Position numbers and translations under genes: made by a program. Shown piece by piece: positions 1 to 11,065 of a stretch of 64,000 bases of DNA. This DNA comes from Bombyx mori (taxonomy: Eukaryota > Arthropoda > Insecta > Lepidoptera > Bombycidae): NCBI RefSeq assembly GCF_030269925.1, contig NC_085128.1, forward strand, positions 13,270,501 to 13,334,500, in the 5' to 3' direction. Numbering within the stretch: the stretch's first letter is position 1; every line of letters begins with the position of its first letter. The notes under the pieces are model-generated. The model worked only from the letters and a program-made list of their open reading frames with translations, ran no database searches and had not been told where the DNA came from.

Positions 1-209
1 TGTCTTGTCGGATCCCCCGAATTTACTCTCGGTGTTTTCAGGTCTCTCAAGTACCGGTGGCGATTCCGATCGGGTGGTAGATTCTACAAAGCACTGCTCT
101 CGTTAGAATGTTAGCAAATTCTCTCAGGTTGAGCACGTGAGCTCACGTATACTCGTCAGGGCGTTGCTGGAATAGCCTCTAGGCTACCAGCGAATAGGTA
201 GGAAAAAAA
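1..209 (+). mobile_element. 5'-truncated jockey-type LINE 3' tail (subfamily 1)
   Basis: The window opens inside the tail of a jockey-type non-LTR retrotransposon and ends in an A-run near 203-209. Its 'ggtggtagattctacaaagcactgctct' stretch, 'agcaaattctctcaggttgag' stretch and 'tagcctctaggctaccagc' end recur at 25325-25740, 56385-56645 and 60185-60705. The 60 kb copy carries recognisable RT C-terminal coding sequence, which is how this non-coding tail is classified. Assignment is by resemblance among copies in this window. Confidence 0.7.
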
Positions 210-1453
210 TCGTCGGTGAAAAGTAAGTTTATATTAAGCAGTAAATTATATCCACGACTCGCAAAAAACGATGGAAATACTACAAAGTCAAGTTAAACAT
301 ATGTATATTAAACACATATTACAGCAAGATGTTTATTTATAGTCTTATTATCTTCGATTTCAGTCAGCCGCGAAGTGTATTGGATCAATGGACAATTGGG
401 ACGGATCGATTGTAAAATGCCATGAAATTTTTAGCTCATTTGAAACTTTTCCATTTATTAATATAGGAAAAAAACCTTTCCTAATGAGCATTAATAATGA
501 AAGTTATTTTTAGAGATCAGGTGCAAAAAAAAAAGCACGAAATACTAAGGTTCGCGGTTAATCAAAATACAAATAGGCAAAAATCACAAATAGTAAGTAT
601 TAAGTAATATTAAATATTGAAGAAAGCATTGCACGTTACGTGGAAAACGTGTGAGTGTGCGAGATTATTATTTTTCGACCACAAACTTAGGTTTTTGTTT
701 CTAGTAGGCAAAACAATAATTCAAATAATTTATGATCGCTTTTATTATCTATTATTATTAATTTAAAATAATTTTAAATAGTGTTTTTCCTGTTTTGTAA
801 AAATATTATTATTACTAATATTATTTGAGCATCTATTTGTGTGCTCACTCAGTAAAGCAGGCTATAACTTAGGTAGTGACTACATTCTCTTTGAAATAGG
901 GTATTCAAACATGATTTAAATTTTAAATAATGTTTGTTTATTTAGCAACTACATAGATATTTCTAATTATTTGTTCCTTTGGCAATAAGAATGAGACACC
1001 ATATTATTTATTTATTTTTTATAAGTTCAATATGTCCCCCAAATAGGCAATATAATTTAACATTTTTAATTTTCGCGCCAAAACTAGCCGCCATGTTGAT
1101 TTGACTACTGACGTCACTGGACAGTTTAATAAATTATAATCCATTCGGTATCCGATTACCTTAAATTAGGTATTTGTTTATTTATTATAAGATAGAAACG
1201 TTTTTCAATTGATGCACTGGATATACAGAACCTTGGAGGCATGTTTTTATTTCTTCACTTTTAGTTTTCATTTAGTTTTTTACTGTACTAAAGGATTGAG
1301 GGGCTGTATAGTGTTCTTACCAAAATGTCACAAAGAGAATGCCGTCTTAAAACGCGAGGTCGAACAAACGAACCAACCAAAGTCAAGTTGTTGCGTGTTT
1401 TTAAGATTGTGTTTGTGTGGGTGTGTATGTTTGTTGGTGTGTATGGTATTTAC
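210..1453. other. Keap1 intron, no gene seen
   Basis: AT-rich sequence downstream of the BTB exon of the minus-strand Keap1 gene. I see simple T and A runs but no convincing coding segment or classifiable repeat. The 84-codon plus-strand open frame at 1209-1463 is antisense to the BTB exon and its intron and resembles no family. Confidence 0.5.
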
Positions 1454-1567
1454 CTTAAAATAAGGACTGCCCGCCGCTAATACAACTTTGTGGACGTGAA
1501 AGAGTTCGTTTCCAACTTCCAACACGACATCAGTCAGCATTTGGTGTGATCTCATTGTAAACATCAT
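1454..1567 (-). CDS. Keap1: Keap1 internal exon encoding the start of the BTB domain
   Basis: This 114-nt exon encodes 38 residues, from MMFTMRSHQMLTDVVLEV to SPYFK. That is the opening of a BTB/POZ domain of the Kelch-like/Keap1 type: LTDV, then HKVVLAA.SPYFK. On the minus strand it is bounded by an acceptor (ttgtcaacag before position 1567) and a donor (AAG then GTAAAT after 1454), both phase 0. It joins in frame to the start-codon exon at 11425-11588, giving ...ISEFMK then MMFTMRS. Keap1 is the Cul3 ubiquitin-ligase adaptor that holds the CncC/Nrf2 stress factor in check; BTB mediates dimerisation and Cul3 binding (family knowledge). The remaining BTB, BACK and Kelch exons must lie left of the window. 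Another Kelch-like gene is possible, but the N-terminal exon favours Keap1. Confidence 0.85.
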
Positions 1568-1630
1568 CTGTTGACAAGAACATTTAGTATTAATATTCGT
1601 TTGGTCTTGACTTTATTAACTTGTGAGGAC

Positions 1631-1815
1631 TTGTGGTGGGGCCTCTTGCGAGTCCGCACAGTTTGAAGGGTGGGGCAGCCGTTGTAACTATACTGAGACC
1701 TTAGAACTTATATCTCATGGCGGGTGGCGCATTTACGTTGTAGATGTATATGGGCTCCAGTGACCACTTAACACCAGGTGGGCTGTGAGCTCGTCCACCC
1801 ACCTAAGTAATAAAA
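1631..1815 (+). mobile_element. Bm1-type SINE fragment
   Basis: The 3' part of a Bm1-type SINE with its typical landmarks: the 'gagtccgc' block, 'gggtggggcagccgttgtaac', the 'ctgagaccttagaac' block, 'ggcgcatttacgttgtag', and 'ccaggtgggctgtgagc' before an AATAAA-like tail. An internal piece (the 'ggtaccaccaccctgcctattt' block) is deleted. It sits in the Keap1 intron antisense to the gene. Confidence 0.85.
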
Positions 1816-2525
1816 TATGTATATAAACGACTACAAAATCTAAGAGAAACCATTTATTGTTTAAAAAAGGGGCTTCGAAAGTGTGTGTATTGCTTCGTTC
1901 TTGCTTCACGCAGCAACGGAACAACCAATCCTCGTGATTATTGCTTAACAGTCGTTAGCAAATCGCAGCGGAGAGTGACATTGGCTGCATTATTTTCTGT
2001 ATAAACTATCCTTTTTTATTTTTAAGAATTACGAATTTGAAGCGGTTGAAAGTGCAAACCGTACATTGTTGTTGTATAAAGGACATAGGCCATTTACGGC
2101 CCAGCTGCTCGTGCTCTCAAGGACACGAATGAAATATCTATAGAAAAAACATTTCATTTTTACATACTTATTATAAAATTTAAGGGTATTTTAATGGTGG
2201 GATAATTAAAATCATAAATAAAAAGAAATTAGGATGATTAAGCTACATTGATAATATTGAAGGAGTTGCCATAGGTAAAATATATTTATATTTTAAACAA
2301 TTCACATTAAATCTTCTTAAAAAAGACATTATATTGCAAAAAACTAGCAAAATATATTAATATATTTAATTAATGGATGGTTCCGTGCTGGATGTCTTGT
2401 TGTTCTCTTCAATGAAACGATTTGGCTCGTATTTACAGGTTTATTAAAAGATAAAAACTGAAGAATAAATAATAATGAAGTGCAATATGAGTGCAGTAGA
2501 TAATGTAATCGTTAAAGATGTATAT

Positions 2526-4163
2526 GGGTCATACACAAAAAGGGTAAAAAAAGTGTTATAGCAATGTATCATCTAAAAGAGCAAATTGGCGAATATTTTA
2601 AAGTATTTAAATCGTAAAGGTACTATATTACTACTCATTTTAATCGTATCTTGTAAAATATTACATTTCATAAATTCATTTTGATGGCGTTAAACATCAA
2701 AAAATCTCTTCCTGTGGACTGTTACAAGACGAAGGTATAATGTTTGAGCCATGTTTAAAAATACTTAAAGTACCCTATATATTAAAATTATTTACTTGTA
2801 ACACAAACAATATAATAAAGATGATAATATTGAGAATAACAAAAATATATCGTTACTATCTGTATACAATAAATCCAATAAACATATGGTTACATGAAAT
2901 GGAGTCTTTTCTGTGGACGCGATAAAACGACATCAAATTTTAATTTATTCGACCGCATTAAGTTTTTTTTTTTAACTGTTGGCATCACTAAATAGTGGCC
3001 ATTCCGGCGTTTGATATTTTGTTGTTTCGATTCCAGTGCGAGTGAAAATATGTTTTTTATTCCAAAACACACATAAACGTAAAAGATCAAGTGTTCTTTC
3101 CTGTTCCAATTATAGACATGTAAATATTATCTATAAAAATGTATATTTATTGTTTTTATATGAGCATTTAGTACAAGTAAATGAAAAGCATGTTGCTTGA
3201 TTTCTAACCTTAAAGTTAATTTCTTTACGCAAGAGTTTTTATGATACATCTTTTCTGTGGACATCTTTCCTGTGGTCCCGATGTCCACCGAAAAGACTAT
3301 GTCCACAGAAAATGTGTAAGAAACATACCTTAGTAGGTCTAAGTAGAGAAAGTAGTAAGTAGAAAAATAGTTGAACCGAGGGCCTACTCCTTTTTTAAAG
3401 TTGGTTAGAAAGAGGTTTGATTTTGGCAACATTTGATATTCTTAGTTAGAGCCTCAAACTTTTTAGTACATTTTATATTCGCAATAAAAAAAATTATAAA
3501 TCTAATCAATGTAAATAGAGGAAACGAAAACATTTTTTTTATTTTTATTGATTTCGTTCAGGGGGTTCAACCCTTGGGTCGTGGGTTGGTCCATATCTTG
3601 CTTCGTTTCAGTTCATGCTGATTCAGACGATTCTGATAGTTCTCTGAAAATATTTTGAAATAATCAAAGTCCTTAAATTTCATTACATTGCATATTAAAA
3701 TTAATTAGGTATTTAAAGAATTATATAAGAGTAATATACCATGGCTGTAAAATTATTATCATTCGAAATTTTGTTTTGTTTCATAAGTCCACCGAAGGGA
3801 TTTTCCTTTTTGTAGATATTATTATTTTATTTATTATTTTCCAATTAATGTGATTATTTTGACATTTTATTTGCGTGTCGGTATTCGTTTATATCAGTGG
3901 CTACATGTCTTTGATTATGTTGTCTTAATATATTTTAGCTTACGCTGCATCACAGCTTTTCATCTCTCTTGTAGACTAAATCGTCTCTTCTGTGGTCCGC
4001 AAAAATATAAAAATTGCGATTATGCCAAAAATAAGACATATTGATCTTGGTTACAGTGATTAAAAGATTGATAATCAATAGCTAAATAATAAATAGTTTG
4101 TTTCACACTGATTCTGAGATATTTTTTTGCTGCACTTTTTTATTCTCTATTTGTGTATGACCC
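2526..4163. mobile_element. 1.64 kb TIR DNA transposon, 4-bp ATAT target duplication, non-autonomous
   Basis: The element begins GGGTCATACACAAAAAGGG and ends in the near-perfect reverse complement (TTTGTGTATGACCC at 4150-4163). With one gap the inverted repeat runs about 30 bp. It is flanked by ATAT at 2522-2525 and 4164-4167. The related LTR at 22 kb reads gatgtATATgcattcg at the same spot, giving an empty site that proves insertion with 4-bp duplication. No transposase-like frame is present; the longest open frames are about 100 codons or less and unconvincing. Superfamilies with 4-bp duplications include Sola and Chapaev (family knowledge); assignment is open. The interior holds many copies of a CTGTGGAC motif. 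Confidence 0.8.
3250..3314. repeat. Clustered CTGTGGAC motifs forming nested inverted repeats
   Basis: TTTTCTGTGGACAT at 3251-3264 and its exact reverse complement at 3299-3312 flank a second, imperfect pair (TCCTGTGG and TGTCCACCGA). Further copies in the same element lie near 2711, 2910, 3786 and 3988. Repeated short motifs inside a TIR element resemble transposase-binding repeats; that role is inferred. Confidence 0.6.
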
Positions 4164-4251
4164 ATATGCGTTCGCGATCGCTCGATGAAGTGAAGCTCGG
4201 TGGTGGGCGAGAGTAAAAACTTTTTGGAGGGGGATTTAGAGATCCTTAACA

Positions 4252-5446
4252 ACTAATATAAAACATTATATCTAAACAAAAATCTATTTTTATACTTTTA
4301 AATCCGTAGAATAAATCATTAATAACTATTGATCTTAAGCAAAAAAAAAACCTCGCTTGTTTAATGTTTAGTCGTTTTCGCACTCGTGCGCATTGTGGAT
4401 ATTATTAAGTGTTTCGTTGCGATATACCTGCTTATTATATTTTTTGTGCATAAAAAAAAGTCTTGGCGTTTATTGAATTAGGTCTGTGTCATAAAGTATA
4501 GTAATATAAATAATATTTAAGCTGATGATAATGTTAAAGTGTCAGTGTATTGACAGCAAAATCATATGATATAACCTAAAATTCTTATCTTATTTTTTAA
4601 ATATCTCTGTATCCCCATGAACAATATTAATTTTAATTTGTTTATAACAAAAGGGATATATAGTCTGTTATTTAAACTTAATTTCATTACTGTCCTTGAA
4701 CTTCGTTTAGTGGGCCGTGCAGAGTGGCCGTGGAGAGTGGCCCATGTCCTTTGCATGTTTAGTTCAAGTTCTAGTGCAAGCATTGTTTCTTTACAAGTAT
4801 TGAATTTAATTTAATCGTAGAGCACCTATATAGAGTTTATTATAATAATATTTTAATTGCTTAAACACCAGGACGACTACTCCCTATGAGATGATTTATT
4901 ACTTTTGTAATATACTTGTTGAGGTCGAGATATAACACATTCCTAAATTACAAAGGCTGCTCATTTTATCCACTTATTTCAAATAACATAATTTAAGGAT
5001 AACAAATGAATAATTAAAGCAATAGATAAAACTATTTTTACTGTTTAATTCCTGGTTTACTTTTTGCTAGCAAAAACCGAAGAAAATTACTGAAAAGCAA
5101 AACATTTAGGGCCTGACAGGTGTTTGTTAGGTCATCAGTGTTTTCTGCGTTGTTATAGCGGTAGGCCTAATTATATTAAATCTAAATTAAGTGAGATTAC
5201 TGATAAATAATTGATAATGAAATTAATCGAGAATCCGTAATAATATTGTGTACTTCATTTCGTCTTTGTATGATTACGATCAAAATGTTTACAAATTAAA
5301 ATTTTATTTAATTACGAATTCAATTTTTTTTTATTTGATAAACAAAACAGTATCTAGATCCTTTCTGCCACGTTACTATTTACGCTCTTAGTTGATTCAA
5401 GACGCTTCAATAGATTTATTATCAATTATTAACACATAAACATATA
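4252..5446. other. Keap1 intron, no gene seen
   Basis: AT-rich unique-looking sequence. The two overlapping open frames near 4562-4814 are antisense to each other and resemble no known family. No repeat family could be assigned. Confidence 0.4.
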
Positions 5447-5930
5447 GTCCAAGATCCCAGGGCACCCAGACGTCACGTATTTTCTGACGAATGAAATGTG
5501 GCCAATTGCGTAGAGTGTTAGTATGTACTAAGAACGCATGCCTACTTGCTACCTTGCTTAGACGGCCAATTTTCAGGTATCAGGTACTCAAGGTACATAA
5601 AATCATGACCTACTTCACGTATTTTCTGAAAGCTGATTTTTACGTATATTTTAGGCAATATCCTTAAAAATAAGTCGCCAATACTCCCAGACACTTTCCG
5701 TCGACCGAATTGCTTTGCAGACGCTTTAAAGGGTCAACCATCCCCTAAATTCAATTTAATACCTCTGTGGGTAAGAGCGCGAGGGCATTATCTACCTGAT
5801 ACCTGAAAATTGGCCGTCTAAGCAAGGTAGCAGGTAGGCATGCGTTCTTAGTACATACTAACACTAAGTAATCGGCCACATTTCGTTCGTCAGAAAATAC
5901 GTGACGTCTGGGGGCCCTGGGATCTTACTC
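5447..5930. mobile_element. 484-bp foldback element with long terminal inverted repeats
   Basis: The left arm (about 5451-5590) and right arm (about 5795-5926) are inverted copies over roughly 135-145 bp. The left AGATCCCAGGGC, GACGTCACGTATTTTCTGACG, AGAACGCATGCCTAC and GGCCAATTTTCAGGTATCAGG all reappear in reverse complement on the right. A TA dinucleotide flanks both ends (5445-5446 and 5931-5932), which could be a TA target duplication. No coding capacity. This is a MITE/foldback element inside the Keap1 intron. Confidence 0.75.
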
Positions 5931-5937
5931 TAATAAG

Positions 5938-5973
5938 CACGCGCGCGCGCTCTCACACCCATATATCCACGCG

Positions 5974-6017
<44 letters not shown>
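5938..6017. repeat. GC/CA dinucleotide microsatellite
   Basis: A (GC)n run followed by interrupted (CACG) units and a long (AC)n run. It starts right after the foldback element at 5930. Confidence 0.9.
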
Positions 6018-6020
<3 letters not shown>

Positions 6021-6582
6021 TATGCAAAACATAAACAACCTCTTCTTGTAATTTCCTCGGTGAATTACACGCAGATTACATCAAAATATTATCATGTTTA
6101 TTCAAACAAGATTAGTCAAGATTAAATTCGCCAATGGGCGATAAGATGTTTCACGGACATCAAAACTAGAAAAATTGTATGTGCCTTTTTGCAGTCTCGA
6201 ATAATACAAAATTGAACAACACACGATGTGGACCCGAATTCTATATTACATTATTGGTATATATTAGCGTGCGTGATAAGAATGTGCTCCGTCATTGCCT
6301 CGTGTGAAAACACGCTGGGACTTTACGAAGATAATAATTCTTGTAGGTACCTATTGTATGTTGACAACAAACACAGTGATGTGTCGTTTGTATTTCTTTA
6401 GTAAACAGTGTACATTAAGAAATTATGCATAGAAAACCCGCAATATAGCTTAGAAAGCATGTTGTTTTATTGAAATAAATAATGGCACGCCATGATTTCT
6501 AAATTGTATTCAAGTTTATTGTGGAATGAGATGTATTTTATATAAAGCTAGTAAAACGCAAACCCGTTTTTTAGGTATCATG

Positions 6583-6862
6583 ATTTTTTTTATTGTATAG
6601 GTGGGTGGACGAGCTCACGGCCCACCTGATGTTAGGTGGTTACCGGAGTCCATAGACATCTAAAACGTAAATGCCGCCACCCACCTTGAGACATGAGTTC
6701 TAAGGTCTCACTTTTTACAGTACAACGGCTGCCTTATCCTTCATTACTGCTTCACGGCAGAAGAGCGGGCTCACAAGACGTCCTCCAACCAGTAATTACG
6801 CAAATTATAATTTTGCTGGTATGATTTTACTACACGGTGTGATTCCTTCACCATGGATGTCA
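6583..6862 (-). mobile_element. Bm1-type SINE, internally deleted
   Basis: Read on the minus strand, the copy runs from the middle of the Bm1 body ('gaaggaatcacaccgtgtag') to its A-rich 3' tail, which on the plus strand is the T-run at 6584-6590. The block around 'ggtaccaccaccctgcc' is missing. The tRNA-like head is absent. Confidence 0.85.
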
Positions 6863-6939
6863 CAACAAAAAAAAGGACTAAGTAAACATGATGTTGTTTG
6901 TTGATGTAATTTGTCGGTAGAACGGTGTTATATGTAGCT

Positions 6940-7114
6940 CTTTTTTTTTGTTAGGAGGAAATCGCCGGACTTCGGCCCTCCATTGGGGATGGCGGGCGAG
7001 GCGTGTCGAAGTCGAACCGACTAAAAACCTGTCGCACAACAACCCACGTCCGAACCTCGCATGAGACAGAACTCATGAAAAGGCGAAGGGGGGAAAGTGA
7101 AGCGTTTAGTGCGA
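6940..7114 (-). mobile_element. 3'-UTR-only copy of the R1-clade LINE
   Basis: The 175 bp match the extreme 3' end of the full-length LINE at 26375-32987: 'aggaggaaatcgccggactt', 'cctcgcatgagacagaactc', 'ggggggaaagtgaagcgttt'. A T-run on the plus strand is the poly(A) tail. Perfect 13-bp target duplications GTTATATGTAGCT lie at 6927-6939 and 7115-7127. It is a severely 5'-truncated retrotransposition product. Confidence 0.85.
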
Positions 7115-7127
7115 GTTATATGTAGCT

Positions 7128-8473
7128 GCGACCAAACTTAGTCAACATATCGTACCTTTTTTGGCAAACGCCAAATACGTGATTGAAGAATTGTAATATT
7201 CTGTTACTTTCGATTTTAATACTTTAAGCCTTAAAGATTGATTGAATTGATTGATTTAAAAGAGCCGGAAAGTGTACTTGGTCCTTTTGGGCTAAAATTT
7301 AAATTTAATTTTTAATTTCAAATAAAGAATTTTGGAATAGATAAAATATATGTTTAAAAGTTATTCAAAGTGTATTTTTTTTTTAATTTTATAGTTAAGC
7401 TACTTCAAATATAGAGGTCCGATATTGTTAGCACTTGCGATATGTTTATAGCCACAGTATGTTGTACTACATACAAGTGACGCGCGATTACTTGCAACAA
7501 ACGGGTGAACATTCAGTGATAGGCACAGCGGAACTCACTACTATCATTTTAATATAAAATTTTACTGTTGATAGGGCTTGTGCACACGTAGGTACTACGA
7601 CCCTACATATTCCTGCCACAAAGTCTTACGGGTTTGACGACAGGAGCAGCCGTTGCGCTGTAGAATTGAAACTTAGGACTCACGTCTTAAGGTGGACTTT
7701 ACGTTATTGATACCTTTGGGCTAAAGTAACTACTTAAACACCGTAATCTCCTGAACCGATCTAAGCAATAAATAAAAATACACCTTCTTTGTTGGCGCTA
7801 ATCGTGTGCGTAGTCAGTAACAACAAGAAGAGAATTAATAGGACCAGTTTCAACGCAATCTATAATAAAAAAATAAATAAAGCGATAAATATTAATTGCT
7901 AATGTATTCAAATTTTTAAGAGAATATAACCTGATAAGATTTTACACTGCAACTTTTTAACGACTGACCCACTTCAGGGATGGATTAATAAAATTATTTT
8001 CCAGTAGTGGTCTATGTTAATGCAGAAATGCGTTCTTAAACTATAAATTTTTATAGTTCTAACGGTTTCGTCTAAGAAAATTTAAGCTAATAAGCATGGA
8101 TAAGTTAATTATCAAGATTCCAAAATAAAAACATAAATTGATATGTAATACCTAACGACACGTTTTTTTTTTCTGATAAAAAAATAAAATGGAATTATAA
8201 ATAGTTATAGCTATGGTTTTAGTTGTTCAGTAGTCATCATGACGCAGCGTTTCGAAATTAATTTATTGAATGTGTTCACTTGACCTTCATTTCACATTAT
8301 CCCATTAAAATATTTCTCAAGACGTCTGTTAAGGTTTTTTATTGAACGCTAAACCATAATCGATTGCTAATCCAGTTTCCTCCTTAAAAAGTATAGCGCT
8401 TTGGTAAAAATAATTTACTTAAACATAATAATAATCAGACCGAATCATGATTTGAATATACACTTACTCCTTA
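7128..8473. other. Keap1 intron with one decayed SINE
   Basis: Mostly AT-rich sequence without recognisable genes. Around 7570-7775 is a strongly diverged plus-strand Bm1 copy, recognisable by 'gcagccgttg', 'ttaaggtgga...tttacgtt' and 'gatctaagcaataaat'. Nothing else was identified. Confidence 0.5.
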
Positions 8474-8718
8474 CTGGTGGTAGGATCTCTTGTGAGTCCG
8501 CGCGGGTAGGTACCACCGCCCTGCCTATTTCTGCCGTGAAGCAGTAATGCGTTTCGGTTTGAAGGGTGGGGCAGCCGTTGTAACTATACTGAGATCTTAG
8601 AACTTATATCTCAAGGTGAGTGGCGCATTTACGTTGTAGATGTCCATGGGCTCCAGTAGCCACTTAACACCAGATGGGCTGTGAGCTCGTCCACCCATCT
8701 AAGCCATAAAATAAAAAA
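8474..8718 (+). mobile_element. Bm1-type SINE, 3' body
   Basis: A nearly canonical 245-bp 5'-truncated Bm1 body from 'tggtggtaggatctcttgtg' to 'ccacccatctaagccataaa' plus A-run. The tRNA-derived head is absent. Antisense within the Keap1 intron. Confidence 0.9.
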
Positions 8719-9194
8719 AAACTTATTATTTTATATATTACGTATATAGGTAGGTAGACGAGCGGAACATCAAAACGGAAAGGAGCATTTAAAACATCAC
8801 GTAATTACGTCAACCTAATTTTATCGAACCAACTTGATGTTTCACCCTACGTCACAATTCAATAACAGTCGGATCACGCGTCGCAATGTATCCAATTTGT
8901 AATTATAGGTATCAAATACTGTCTATGAATACAGGAATTTGATTTTGGAGTATTGAAATATTTCGCATAATGGAAAGATTAGGTTTTTTACTTAAGATTT
9001 ATAAAATTTACTTACAGACTAAGAACTGTCTAAGTTAATTAAGATTTTGCTAATACAGAGCAGGTCGGAACAGAGGTTTAATTACCTAGATCTATTAAAA
9101 AAAACTCCTATTGAGATTCAGTTTATGAGATATAAATTGTTTTGAAATTAAATAAAATTTGTTTATCAAAAATGTTATATTTGAAACATTATTT

Positions 9195-9310
9195 GCGGTA
9201 GGCAGCGGCTTGGCTCTGCCATTGGCATTGCTGAAGTCCATGGGCGACGGTAACCACTCACCATCAGGTGGGCCGTACGCTCGTCTGCCTACAAAGGCAA
9301 TAAAAAAAAA
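9195..9310 (+). mobile_element. Short SINE family B (Bm1-like 3' tail)
   Basis: A compact repeat: 'ggtaggcagcggcttggctc', 'gctgaagtccatgggcgacg', then 'accatcaggtgggccgtacg' and 'ggcaataaaaaa'. Further copies lie at 22287-22400 (minus) and 25965-26090 (plus). The last 50 bp resemble the Bm1 3' tail, implying a common tail possibly recognised by the same LINE machinery (inference). Confidence 0.75.
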
Positions 9311-10593
9311 TTACTAGCACGAAGCACTACTATTAAATATTTTTCAAGTAAACAAGAGTTTTGCTAGAATCATTTCGGGCTACATTTCAGCCGAGTTATG
9401 ATATGGACATTATTTGTTCATATGTTGAATTTATTATAACGTCGTCAGTTCTCGAGAGGCACAATTTAAAAATATGTTTTAATTACATTATAATTTAAAT
9501 ATCACTTTTGTGTGTTTTTGTAAACATTATTGAGTGAGCTATAAATATAAATGAATGTTTGTCTCCCAAACAGCGTTTGCAATGCATTCATTCGGTTGTG
9601 TTCGATTGTGATGTAATTTAGTACAGTTATTATTGGTATTCCGGGGTGGTTTTTAGTACCGCTAACGCACGATAGATGGCACTTAAGTAGAGTTAAATGA
9701 AAACGTTTTCTTCCACACAATTAGAATTCAGTCATGTTCCAGTTTAAGATTTGAGAGATTACGATACGATTTATGTTTATACATATGTTCATTAATATTG
9801 TATAGATAAGTATATGTAATTATATGGATAAAAGAGAAATATTCTCGGCGGCTAATGTGGCCCGTCTACTCTATGTCGACGACAAACTGTTCAGTGAACA
9901 AGTCACTCTTCTGTTCGTCAACCATATTTCTTCTTTTTTTTAGTAGCTATCTATTGATGACATTTATTCTTATCAATAAAATAACCGTGGAAAGTGTTTA
10001 GCCACACTTTAAAAAAAAAGTTAATAACAAAACTATAACTAAATCAAATGTTAATTTAAATCTTGATGGGGCGAACAATAGGATGAAAATAATGAGTGTG
10101 TTAACCATACTACACAATATATTTATTATACGGCTATTATTGAGTAAAATACCTACATTGTGCTATTTTTTTAAAATACCGCTATGATGATAAGTTAGCG
10201 TGACATGACAGATTTAATTAGGTTTTTAGAGCGATTTGATTTTTAACAAAATTATGTAGTTTATAAAAAAATCACGCTTATGTAGCCAACTGAACTAACG
10301 TTCCCGATTTAATCCTATTGCCACTCGTCAGGATATTGAAACGAAGCCGAAGAAGAAATAAGCCATAAAATAATTGTATTGTTATCGGGTCTTGATGCGT
10401 GTAAAATTTTTATTTATTAATCAGACGTGTTGACGACATTGAAAGATTCCGTTACATACAAAGGAATGTACACATACATATCAAGCTAATAAAAGCGTGA
10501 TAGAAATTAGATAAATCGCATCAAACACTAAACAGTGGAAAATTATCAGTTATAAATCCTGTGATGCACCGTAGAAGCGAGAGTCGTAGAGTA
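9311..10593. other. Keap1 intron, no gene seen
   Basis: AT-rich sequence. The 72-codon minus-strand open frame at 9502-9720 resembles no family known to me, and no repeat family was recognised. Confidence 0.4.
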
Positions 10594-10838
10594 CTTTTTT
10601 TTTATTGGCCTTGTAGCAGACGCGCATACGGCCTACCTTATGGTGAGTGGTTAACATCTACTGGTTACTACTGGTTATAGAACCTCTTTTGAGTCCGTAC
10701 GGGTAGGTACCACCATACTGCCTATTTCTACCGTGAAGCAGTAATGCGTTTTTGTTTGAAGGGTGAGTCAGCCGTTGTAGCTGTGCTGACACCTTGAACT
10801 CATATCTCAAGGTAGGTGACGGCATTTACGTTGTAGAA
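10594..10838. mobile_element. SINE B fragment (minus) abutting a Bm1 body (plus)
   Basis: 10594-10662 is the 3' part of SINE B in reverse orientation (T-run, 'tattggccttgtagcagacg', 'atggtgagtggttaac'). From 10671 to 10838 lies a forward Bm1 body ('gagtccgtacgggtaggtac' to 'ggcatttacgttgtagaa') whose own 3' tail is missing; it stops exactly where a second SINE head begins. Confidence 0.75.
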
Positions 10839-11065
10839 GTCGTCGTGGCCTAAAGGATAAGACGCCCGGTGCATTCGTATCGAGCGATGCACCGGTGTTC
10901 GAATCTCGCAGGCGGGTACCGCCGCTAGTTGTGGGTATAACGACGAAAGGAAAGATCTTGCACCGAGCGGGTGAGATTGCCCGGTAGACCGATGGTCTGA
11001 ATGTTGTAGTTCGGAACTTGTATTTGAGGCCGTCAGCGCAAAAGTGGCCTAACCCACAATTTTTT
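10839..11065 (+). mobile_element. tRNA-headed SINE with a non-Bm1 body
   Basis: The head (10839-10920) is the same tRNA-derived module as in full-length Bm1 copies: A-box-like TGGCCTAAAGG and B-box-like GGTGTTCGAATCT at 10895-10907. After the shared 'aggcgggtacc' the body is unrelated to Bm1: 'gccgctagttgtgggtataa', 'gattgcccggtagaccgatg', 'gaggccgtcagcgcaaaagt', then 'aacccacaatttttt'. A reversed piece of the same tail lies at 11279-11309. This is a second tRNA-derived SINE family or a chimera. Confidence 0.7.

Larger units (their letters stand above)
2379..4251 (+). mobile_element. Solo-LTR copy split by a nested transposon
   Basis: Positions 2379-2525 plus 4168-4251 align over their whole length with the 231-bp solo LTR at 21936-22166. 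They share the 'ttccgtgctggatgtcttg' start, 'gaagtgaagctcggtggtgg' and the 'gagatccttaaca' end. With the nested insert and one copy of its ATAT duplication removed, this copy is also 231 bp. The first base differs (GG for TG) and I could not find a matching 5-bp target duplication here. The LTR family (Gypsy or BEL/Pao) is undetermined. Confidence 0.8.
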
